From Methanomicrobiales archaeon (GTDB lineage Archaea; Halobacteriota; Methanomicrobia; Methanomicrobiales; Methanospirillaceae), in NCBI GenBank assembly GCA_013415565.1, contig JAAEET010000019.1, positions 1 through 33,601 on the forward strand: a DNA stretch of 33,601 nt, given 5' to 3'. A program made the position numbers and the translations under genes. The notes beneath the pieces are model-generated. The model was given only the letters and a program-made list of their open reading frames with translations, was not told where the DNA came from and did no database searches. Of this stretch, positions 24,196 to 30,927 are shown piece after piece. Positions within the stretch are counted from its first letter, which is position 1. The number at the start of each line of letters is the position of its first letter.

Positions 24196-26655
24196 TCAGC
24201 CGATGCCCCACTGGGCCAGGGTGGTCCGCGAAGGGTCGACGTCGGTCCATTCCCAGCCGAGCGATTCGATGATCCGGGAGATCGGCTGGCGGAGCGTCTT
24301 TTCAAGCATCAGCTCCCAGTCCACCTGGAATTCCTGCGGCACCTGGTCGCCGTATTCGAAGCAGAGCACATCGGTCTTCCGGTACTTTGCCGTGACGTTC
24401 CTGATATAGACCCGTTTCGGCTTGCTCCCTTTCGCGAACTCCATGCCGAGGTGCTCGTTGGCGTACTTCGCTCCCCTGATGTGGGCGTCATCGGTCTGGT
24501 AGTCGCCAAGGTCCTTCCCGATCCCCCCGGGAATGCCGATCTCATCAAGCGAATACCTCCCGGCCCGGTAGTTCCTGATGACATCCGCAAGGTAGTCCTT
24601 GACAGCGTCGTACTCCTCTCCCTGGAGTATCATCTCCATCACCCGTTTCTGGACCGTCCGGGTGATCTGGGGGGAGTCGCTTCGCCGTATCTCAAAGCCG
24701 ACGACATCGATCTCATCGGCATCCTTTCCTTCCTTCCAGACGAGGTGCCCGGCATACCGCTTCTTTTTCCCGGCCTGGAAAAACCTCCGGTAGATCTTCT
24801 CGAACTTGATGGAGAAGTAATGGCGCTCCGCTCCCAGTTCCCGGAGCGCGAACCCGGCATAGCTCCGGTTGACCGCCTCTTCGATCCCCCGCGCCTGTCC
24901 GATGGTCTCATCGAGCGTCCCGGAAGGTATCAGCACCATGCAGGAATCGGTATCGCCATAGATGACCCGGTAGCCGAGGCCTTCGATGACCTCCCGGGTG
25001 TGCTCGATGATCGCCCGGCCCACCGACGTCACCGCCGCGCCGATCTCCCGGTCGTAGAGCCTGAACCGCGTGTATCCGCTCACACCGTAATACGTATTCA
25101 TGATCACCTTCAGGACATTCTGCTGGAGGTCGTAGAGGACGTACCCGGGCGAGCCGAAGGGGTGCTGATTCCGCTGCTTCTTCTTCTCCTCCCGCTCGAC
25201 CAGGAGATCGCTGATGATGCTCCGCGCAAGACCGTCCGGCTCTTTCCTGAACCGGATCCCGTTCGGCGCCTTCAGCTCTCCTCCCGGGTCCTTGGTCTCC
25301 GGTGAGGCATTGATGGTCATCATGGCCATCGGATACAGGGATTTGAGGTCGAGGACCACCACGTTCTCCCGCACTCCCCTGCTCGGTTCAAAGACCGTTG
25401 CCCCTTCAAACTCCTCGGAGGGGGCATAGCCTTTCGAGGGCATCACATACCGCCCCGAAGCTTTCCGGAGGACGAAGACATCGATGACGCTCGAGGAGTT
25501 CAGGGTTCTTTCAAGCGGACATCCGACGTAACGGGCAATTTCCCGGTAGAACTCGATGATCAGGTTCTTCTGGTTTATGGCCACGCAGAGCTCGACATCC
25601 TTGAAGTTGTACTCGACCAGGAGGCAGGGATCGTTCTTCCAGAGTTCACTGATGGTGCCGGTATACCGCACCTTGGTCTCCCCGACCTCGGCTTCGGCCA
25701 CGGCATCGAGACGGTATGACTCCCGCTGCGTGGCATGCATCTTCCGGTACGCCGAGAGAAGGTCAAAAACAGTTCTGCCCCTGAGGGTGTTTCTCTCGGT
25801 CGGGCCCTCGAGCCGGGCGAGAGAGACGGCCCTGAGTCCCAGGACATCCATCCGTTTTACGAGGTAAGGGAGATCGAATTCCAGGAAGTTCCAGCCGGAG
25901 AGAATGTCCGGATCGCGCTCTTTGATATACGCGGAAAAAGCCTCGAACATCCCGCGTTCGGTCTGGAATGTCCTGATATCATGTGTTCCTGGACGGAAGC
26001 ACCCGTTTTCACGTTCCTCCTGGCCGGAGAGGACCGAGAGGTCGCAGTGGTCTGTTCCCGGGGAGAAAATGAAACTCGTGTAATCCCCGGAAAACGAGTC
26101 CCAGCAGGTGATGCAGATCACCGCATCCCGCGCCGGATCGGGAAAACCACGCTCGTCCTCGCATTCGATATCAAGGATGCAGATTCGCGCCGGGCAGGAG
26201 ATGTCGGCCGCCCGGATCTCGTCGTACGGGCAGACCGGTGACGGGGCAGAGACCCCGCCGGTCAGTCCCTGGTCGATCATGAACCGCGTGGTGAACGGGA
26301 TATCGGCCTCGTAGTGGGAGTAGCGGTCACGGAGCTCCCGGACATCGGTCGGTTTGATGGTATAAAGCCTCCGGAGCGTCTCGCCCCTGATGGATCGGTA
26401 TGCAGCCCCTTCCTCGACCGTCACCTGCGCGGGGTGAGCCCGGTCATCGACCTGTGCCGCCGGGGCGTAGAAGTAGGGACGAAAGCCGGTGACCTGGAGG
26501 TGGCGGGCCGTCCGCCCGGCATCCCGACCGAAGATATGGATGACCGGGCCCTCGGGACCGACGGAGTACTCTACCTGGTTGATATCGATGGTCAGCTCTT
26601 TTGCCGGCAGGCTCTCCGCGTTCCCGCCGCCGGGGCGTTCGTTCTCGCTGTTCAT
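24196..26655 (-). CDS. polB: Family B DNA polymerase I
   Basis: This 819-residue replicative or repair polymerase has an intact proofreading exonuclease (Exo I LDIEC 161-165, Exo II WNFLEFD 255-261, Exo III YNFKD 349-353). It also has polymerase motifs A (DLKSLYP 436-442), B (KVIMNTYYG 516-524) and C (YGDTDS 566-571). The N-terminal domain has FRPYFYAP, typical of archaeal PolB. There is no intein. The open frame extends to 26823 inside mdh, but family similarity and the mdh stop at 26663 support ATG 26655, seven bases after mdh. The C-terminus (LAQWGIG) lacks an obvious QxxLxxFF PCNA-binding box. Confidence 0.96.
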   Translation of the reverse strand: MNSENERPGGGNAESLPAKELTIDINQVEYSVGPEGPVIHIFGRDAGRTARHLQVTGFRPYFYAPAAQVDDRAHPAQVTVEEGAAYRSIRGETLRRLYTIKPTDVRELRDRYSHYEADIPFTTRFMIDQGLTGGVSAPSPVCPYDEIRAADISCPARICILDIECEDERGFPDPARDAVICITCWDSFSGDYTSFIFSPGTDHCDLSVLSGQEERENGCFRPGTHDIRTFQTERGMFEAFSAYIKERDPDILSGWNFLEFDLPYLVKRMDVLGLRAVSLARLEGPTERNTLRGRTVFDLLSAYRKMHATQRESYRLDAVAEAEVGETKVRYTGTISELWKNDPCLLVEYNFKDVELCVAINQKNLIIEFYREIARYVGCPLERTLNSSSVIDVFVLRKASGRYVMPSKGYAPSEEFEGATVFEPSRGVRENVVVLDLKSLYPMAMMTINASPETKDPGGELKAPNGIRFRKEPDGLARSIISDLLVEREEKKKQRNQHPFGSPGYVLYDLQQNVLKVIMNTYYGVSGYTRFRLYDREIGAAVTSVGRAIIEHTREVIEGLGYRVIYGDTDSCMVLIPSGTLDETIGQARGIEEAVNRSYAGFALRELGAERHYFSIKFEKIYRRFFQAGKKKRYAGHLVWKEGKDADEIDVVGFEIRRSDSPQITRTVQKRVMEMILQGEEYDAVKDYLADVIRNYRAGRYSLDEIGIPGGIGKDLGDYQTDDAHIRGAKYANEHLGMEFAKGSKPKRVYIRNVTAKYRKTDVLCFEYGDQVPQEFQVDWELMLEKTLRQPISRIIESLGWEWTDVDPSRTTLAQWGIG

Positions 26656-26662
26656 GGTATGT

Positions 26663-27529
26663 TCAGATGCCAAGCCGGGTGCAGAGATCGGTGACAAAGG
26701 CGCCTGCGGCCTGGAATTTTTCCTGTTCCCAGTGGTCGAGGTGCCATTCCTCGATTTCCCGTATCCCGTTCCTGCCGATGACCGCGGGGACACCCAGGGA
26801 ACACCGGTCAAACCCATACTCACCGTCGAGCACGCATGAGCAGGGGATCAGGGTCCGCTCATCCCGGGCAATGATACGGATGAGATTCGTGATGTGCACG
26901 ACGGGGCCGAACTCGGTTCCGCCCTTGCCCCGGATCACTTCCATGCTCGCGCTCCGGAGGGTTTCGAGAATGGCGTCCCGGGTACCGGGTGCGACCTCCT
27001 GCTCCAGCCGGGAGAAGACCGGCACCTGGTGTTCGCCGTGCTCGCCGATCACCCAGGGTGTGCCGGAAATCCCCTGGTCCTGCAGGACCGATCCGAACCG
27101 GGCGCTGTCGAGCTGCCCGCCGAAGCCGATACACTGCCGGGGCTCAAGTCCCGTATTCCGGCAGAGATAATAGTTATTTGCATCCATCGGGTTGGTCACG
27201 GTGATCAGCACGCCGGAGAAGCGGGAGAGCGCCCGGCTGCAGCTCGCCGCCACCGGCAGGTTGACCGAGAGCAGGTCTGCCCGGGTCCTCACCGCAGGGT
27301 TGCGGGGGAGGCCCGCGGCGAAGACACAGATGTCGGCCTCCGCGGTGTCACGCCAGTCGGTGCTGATACTGATATCGAGCCCGGTGTGGGTAAGGTCGAG
27401 CACCTGCGAGCGGAGGAAGGGCTCCGCAGTATCGAAGAGCACCAGCTCGTCGGCAAGCCCGAGGACGGAGGAGAGGAAAGCAACCTCCCCGCCGATTCGC
27501 CCCACCCCCAGAACCGCGAGCCTGGTCAT
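26663..27529 (-). CDS. mdh: Malate dehydrogenase (LDH/MDH superfamily)
   Basis: This 288-residue NAD(P)-dependent enzyme interconverts malate and oxaloacetate. Seen are the Rossmann loop GVGRIGG (residues 8-14), D33 for NAD, the substrate loop AAGLPRNPAVRTRADLL with Arg at 76, 81 and 83, TNPMDANNYY (112-121), the relay D141-x2-R144, and the catalytic His164 in GEHGEHQVP. The Arg in the loop favours malate over lactate. At about 290 residues it is slightly shorter than the average of its family. ATG 27529 lies about 29 bases from a TATA element shared with pyrD and has no Shine-Dalgarno, suggesting a leaderless message. polB follows after seven bases. Confidence 0.92.
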   Translation of the reverse strand: MTRLAVLGVGRIGGEVAFLSSVLGLADELVLFDTAEPFLRSQVLDLTHTGLDISISTDWRDTAEADICVFAAGLPRNPAVRTRADLLSVNLPVAASCSRALSRFSGVLITVTNPMDANNYYLCRNTGLEPRQCIGFGGQLDSARFGSVLQDQGISGTPWVIGEHGEHQVPVFSRLEQEVAPGTRDAILETLRSASMEVIRGKGGTEFGPVVHITNLIRIIARDERTLIPCSCVLDGEYGFDRCSLGVPAVIGRNGIREIEEWHLDHWEQEKFQAAGAFVTDLCTRLGI

Positions 27530-27553
27530 AATCCTCAATATTGGGGAGCTCTG

Positions 27554-27563
27554 AAATATAATA
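27554..27563. promoter_or_regulatory. Shared bidirectional TATA element, mdh-polB / pyrD-pyrK
   Basis: AAATATAATA (plus) reads as TATTATATTT on the minus strand. Its centre is about 29 bases from the mdh ATG (27529) and about 28 bases from the pyrD GTG (27586). Those are the spacings expected from an archaeal TATA box to the transcript start, so both messages would begin at or next to their start codons. Confidence 0.6.
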
Positions 27564-27585
27564 CAACCACTGGGAGAATCCGACT

Positions 27586-28476
27586 GTGCTGCCACACCTG
27601 CGATCCGGAACCGTGCGAACCGGGGGGGTTACGCTCGGCAACCACCTGCTCCTCGCTGCAGGAATCCTCGGGACCACGGGAGCGTCTCTATCCCGGATGC
27701 TGGAGAGCGGGGCCGGGGGGGTGGTGACCAAGTCCATCGGGCCTTATCCGTGCGAAGGGCATCCGGGCCCCTGCGTGGTCGAAGTCGGGGACGGAGTCCT
27801 CAATGCCATGGGCCTGCCGAATCCCTCGAAAGAATTTTCGGGTGAGCTCGCCGTCCTTGCCGGAAAACCGGTCATCGCCAGCATCTACGGCGGCAATCCC
27901 GATGAGTTCCGTATCGTCGCGGAATGGTTCGCAGGACAGGTTGCCGGCTTCGAGCTGAACCTGAGCTGCCCCCATGCCGCGGGCTACGGTGCCTCGCTCG
28001 GGTCAGATCCCCGCCTGGTGGAGGAGTGTACCCGTGCGGTCAGCGGGCTTCGCCTCCCGGTCTGGGTCAAGCTGACCCCCAACGTCACCGATATCACCGC
28101 CTGCGGTCTGGCCGCGGAGCGCGGGGGCGCATCCGCCATTGTGGCTATCAACACCGTGAAGGCCATGAGGATATCGCCCGAACTCCGGCGTCCGGTGCTC
28201 GGAAACCGGTTCGGCGGGCTCTCGGGAAAAGCCATCTTCCCCATCGCCGTCCGGTGTGTGTACGATCTCTACGGAGCATGCTCGATCCCCATCATCGGCT
28301 GTGGCGGAATTTCAACCGCGCGTGACGTGCTCGAGATGATGATGGCCGGTGCGGCAGCCGTTGAGATCGGGACCGCAGTCAAGGACAATCCCATGATATT
28401 CAGGGATATTGCCGCGGAACTCTATCGTCCGGACGGGATACCGGCCGATGAGCTGGTGGGGTGCGCCCATGAGTGA
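27586..28476 (+). CDS. pyrD: Dihydroorotate dehydrogenase, class 1B catalytic subunit
   Basis: This 296-residue FMN enzyme oxidises dihydroorotate to orotate in pyrimidine synthesis. Family features are LAAGILGTTGASL, TKSIGPYPCEGHPGP, NAMGLPNPS, the active-site Cys in LNLSCPHAAGYGASLG (about residues 125-140), WVKLTPNVTDI, and the C-terminal FMN phosphate segment IIGCGGISTARDVLEMMMAGA. Cys as general base marks class 1, and pairing with pyrK marks subclass 1B (NAD-linked). The GTG at 27586 is chosen because of its TATA spacing. The stop overlaps the pyrK start by eight bases. Confidence 0.95.
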   Translation: MLPHLRSGTVRTGGVTLGNHLLLAAGILGTTGASLSRMLESGAGGVVTKSIGPYPCEGHPGPCVVEVGDGVLNAMGLPNPSKEFSGELAVLAGKPVIASIYGGNPDEFRIVAEWFAGQVAGFELNLSCPHAAGYGASLGSDPRLVEECTRAVSGLRLPVWVKLTPNVTDITACGLAAERGGASAIVAINTVKAMRISPELRRPVLGNRFGGLSGKAIFPIAVRCVYDLYGACSIPIIGCGGISTARDVLEMMMAGAAAVEIGTAVKDNPMIFRDIAAELYRPDGIPADELVGCAHE

Positions 28477-29233
28477 CGGATGCACCCGGGCCTGTGCGAT
28501 CACGGAGATCGTGGATGAGACTTCCACGGTCCGGACCCTGTATTTCGCTGAACCGTTCGATTTCCGGGCAGGACAGTTTGTTATGGTCTGGGTACCGGGA
28601 GTGGATGAAGTTCCGATGGCGCTCTCGTCAGCCCGCTCGATCACCGTCCAGAACGTGGGGGAAGCAACGGCAGCCCTTTGCGGAATGGAGGAAGGCGACC
28701 TGCTGGGGATTCGCGGGCCATTCGGCAACGGATTTCCCGATGACGGTACAATCCTTGCGATAGCAGGAGGGGTCGGCGCCGCGCCCCTCAGGCCCCTGGT
28801 CATGGGGGGCAGGGTGGATACCCTGCTGCTCGGTGCGCGGAGTGCCGGGGAGCTCCTCTTTTCCCGCGACTTTTCCGGTGCCGCCCGGGTCCGCACCGCG
28901 ACCGATGACGGTTCTGCCGGGCACCACGGGTTCGTGACCGATCTCCTGGCCGGGGAAGATCCTGCATCCTTCGAGCGGATCTGTGTCTGCGGCCCGGAAC
29001 GGATGATGCATGCTGTTCTGTGCGCTCTCGACCAACAGGGGATTGCCGGCCGCGGATACTTCAGCCTCCACCGCTACATGAAGTGCGGCATTGGCCTGTG
29101 CGGATCCTGCTGCATCGACCCTGACGGCCTCCGGGTCTGCCGGGACGGCCCGGTCTTTACCGGGGACCTCCTGCTCCGTTCGGAATTCGGTCGCTACTGT
29201 CGCGACGCGAGCGGCAGAAAACGACCGGTCTGA
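28469..29233 (+). CDS. pyrK: Dihydroorotate dehydrogenase electron-transfer subunit PyrK
   Basis: This 254-residue FAD/[2Fe-2S] subunit passes electrons from PyrD to NAD. It shows the FAD domain (FRAGQFVMVWVPG, about residues 32-44; VPMALSS), the NAD domain (LAIAGGVGAAPLRPL, 97-110; ICVCGPERMM, 171-180), and cluster ligands Cys 206, 211, 214 and 224 in KCGIGLCGSC...VC. The ATG at 28469 overlaps pyrD; the longer in-frame opening at 28409 lies inside pyrD and is rejected. The C-terminal tail of about 25 residues is basic. Confidence 0.94.
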   Translation: MSDGCTRACAITEIVDETSTVRTLYFAEPFDFRAGQFVMVWVPGVDEVPMALSSARSITVQNVGEATAALCGMEEGDLLGIRGPFGNGFPDDGTILAIAGGVGAAPLRPLVMGGRVDTLLLGARSAGELLFSRDFSGAARVRTATDDGSAGHHGFVTDLLAGEDPASFERICVCGPERMMHAVLCALDQQGIAGRGYFSLHRYMKCGIGLCGSCCIDPDGLRVCRDGPVFTGDLLLRSEFGRYCRDASGRKRPV

Positions 29234-29447
29234 ATGGGCGCAAACGAGAACTATAAATACAAACATTTTTGTCCGGCCCGGCGAAAAGATCTGCTGTTCT
29301 CTTTTTAAAGGGAATAAAAAAACGATTGAATCCCTAAAAACAATTAGAAAGTTATTAATAACACCAGAAAAGATTTTAATTTTGACCCTATACGAGAAGT
29401 GAGTTTGGGGTTATTGGTTAAGGTAGACATTGAGAGGTGTGTAAAAA
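29234..29447 (+). promoter_or_regulatory. AT-rich leader and promoter region of fdhC
   Basis: This 214-base gap is far more AT-rich than its surroundings. It holds several TATA-like boxes (CTATAAATAC at 29250-29259, GATTTTAATTTT at 29371-29382), a perfect 12-base palindrome GTTATTAATAAC at 29351-29362, and a T-tract near 29301-29306 that may end the pyrDK transcript. A Shine-Dalgarno GAGAGGTG at 29432-29439 lies eight bases before the fdhC ATG. The layout points to a leadered, regulated and probably strongly expressed transcript. Confidence 0.55.
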
Positions 29448-30320
29448 ATGGTGTTTCATCCCCCAGTTGCGATCGTCGCGAAGGCCGGCGATGCTGGGAA
29501 GTACAAGGTAGGGCTGCCTGCCTGGAACATGCTCCTTCGCGGATTCATGGCCGGCGCCTACATCGCCATCGGCGGTGCTCTGGCCACGGTTTGTTCCACT
29601 GGCGTAGCCACATTTTTGGGAGCCGGATTCGCAAAGCTGGTTCTGGGAGGAGTGTTCCCTGTTGGGCTTATTATCATCGTGCTCACCGGAGCAGAACTCT
29701 TCACCGGTGACGCGATGCTGGCCCCGATGGCTGCTTTTATCCACAAAATCAGTTGGGCAGCAGTGCTCAACCTCTGGGTATGGGTCTATATTGGAAACCT
29801 GATCGGTTCCATTGTGTATGCCTACATCATGGCCTACGGACCCCTTACTGGCTGGAGTGCAGCCGGCGTCGGCAGTGTCAACGCCTTCGGACTGACGGCA
29901 GTGAACATTGCCATAGCAAAAGTGAGTTATGTCGGAATGGCCGCCAACTGGTCGGCATTCGTGAAAGCAATCGGTTGTAACTGGCTGGTCAACCTGGCCG
30001 TGCTGCTCGGTATCTGTGCCGATGACCTGATTGGAAAGTTCTTCGGAATCTGGTTCCCGATCATGGCCTTCGTTGCCACCGGATTCGAGCACTGTGTTGC
30101 GAACATGTATTTCATCCCGGCAGGGCTGATGACCGCACCGTTCCTCTCCGCTGACCAGATAGCGGCTATCGGTGCTGAAAAACTCGCCAACCTGACCTGG
30201 GTTACCATGTGGACCAACAACATCATCGTGGTCACCATTGGTAACATTATCGGCGGATTGTTCTTCGTCGGTGTCATCTACTGGGTCGCCTTCCGGAAAG
30301 AGATCGCAGCACTCAAGTAG
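29448..30320 (+). CDS. fdhC: Formate/nitrite transporter family protein, FdhC-type formate channel
   Basis: This 290-residue membrane protein of the FNT family has six or so transmembrane helices. FNT signatures include LLRGFMAGAYIAIGGAL (first helix), LTGAELFTGD (about residues 79-88), GNLIGSIVYAY, GCNWLVNLAV, and FEHCVANMYFIP (about 212-223, with the pore His). FNT channels form pentamers that carry formate or related monovalent anions. In a Methanomicrobiales-type methanogen formate uptake for methanogenesis is the likely role. Unlike many fdhC genes it is not followed by fdhAB here. It has a clear Shine-Dalgarno and a long AT-rich leader. Confidence 0.93.
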   Translation: MVFHPPVAIVAKAGDAGKYKVGLPAWNMLLRGFMAGAYIAIGGALATVCSTGVATFLGAGFAKLVLGGVFPVGLIIIVLTGAELFTGDAMLAPMAAFIHKISWAAVLNLWVWVYIGNLIGSIVYAYIMAYGPLTGWSAAGVGSVNAFGLTAVNIAIAKVSYVGMAANWSAFVKAIGCNWLVNLAVLLGICADDLIGKFFGIWFPIMAFVATGFEHCVANMYFIPAGLMTAPFLSADQIAAIGAEKLANLTWVTMWTNNIIVVTIGNIIGGLFFVGVIYWVAFRKEIAALK

Positions 30321-30328
30321 AGTAACGG

Positions 30329-30874
30329 ATGAAAATAAAGAACACGGAGGTGAGGATTTCCATCATCGCGATGGCGGTGGTGGTCTTCTTCGCCATTCTT
30401 TTATCAATTTCCTACTTCCTGATCCGCGACCCGGTCATCATCACCATGGGAATCCCGACCCTCATCCTGCTCATCGTCCTGCCGCTCGGCCTCAATTATC
30501 TGAGCCAGAAGCAGTACGCCGATGTCAGGCCGCAGTATGAACGGGAAGCCCGGACGGTCCGCGTCAGGCTGATCAACCTTTCGATGGTCGGTCAGCCGGT
30601 CAGGATCGAAGGAGTTGTCGAGAAGGTCTATCTCCAGTTTCTCAACCGGCCACAGTACCTGGTCGCCGACCGGAGCGGTGAGATCTCGGTGAAGATGTTC
30701 ACCCAGCCGGAGGAGAGGGTAAAGGTTGGTGACGTGGTTGAGGTTCTCGGCATGGTCATAAAACGATACGTGGTTAGCGGGGATGCGGTCATCAACGGCG
30801 TCTCTATCAGGAAGATCGATAAAACGATCGAAGCCCGGAAGAAAGAATCCGGAAAACCTGATGAAAAATCCTGA
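30329..30874 (+). CDS. Membrane-anchored OB-fold protein
   Basis: This 181-residue protein has two N-terminal transmembrane segments (about residues 9-31 IISIIAMAVVVFFAILL-like and 35-56, VIITMGIPTLILLIVLPLGL). A cytoplasmic OB-fold domain follows (about 78-165: VRVRLINLSMVGQPVRIEGVV, YLVADRSGEISVKMF, VGDVVEVLGMVIKRY). The strand order RIEGVV-YLVADRSG-GDVVEVLG resembles the tRNA/helicase-type nucleic-acid-binding OB fold. An OB fold tethered to the membrane is unusual; the ligand is unknown. It starts eight bases after the fdhC stop, so it is probably cotranscribed, although a functional link is not evident. Confidence 0.82.
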   Translation: MKIKNTEVRISIIAMAVVVFFAILLSISYFLIRDPVIITMGIPTLILLIVLPLGLNYLSQKQYADVRPQYEREARTVRVRLINLSMVGQPVRIEGVVEKVYLQFLNRPQYLVADRSGEISVKMFTQPEERVKVGDVVEVLGMVIKRYVVSGDAVINGVSIRKIDKTIEARKKESGKPDEKS

Positions 30875-30878
30875 AATT

Positions 30879-30898
30879 CCGGGCCACCACCCGGTTTT
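30879..30898 (+). terminator. Hairpin and T-run after the fdhC-OB operon
   Basis: CCGGG (30879-30883) pairs with CCCGG (30890-30894) around a six-base loop, followed by TTTT. It lies directly after the OB-fold gene in a 53-base gap between convergent genes. Confidence 0.55.
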
Positions 30899-30927
30899 CA
30901 ATTCTGGTCCTGGTGGAATTCAGCCGC

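Noticed and set aside
24172-25305. 377-codon open frame on the plus strand
   Set aside because: Antisense to polB, which has all polymerase and exonuclease motifs; no features of a real protein.
26656-26823. N-terminal extension of polB into mdh
   Set aside because: It would add 56 Ser/Gly/Arg-rich residues encoded inside mdh in another frame; family similarity starts after 26655.
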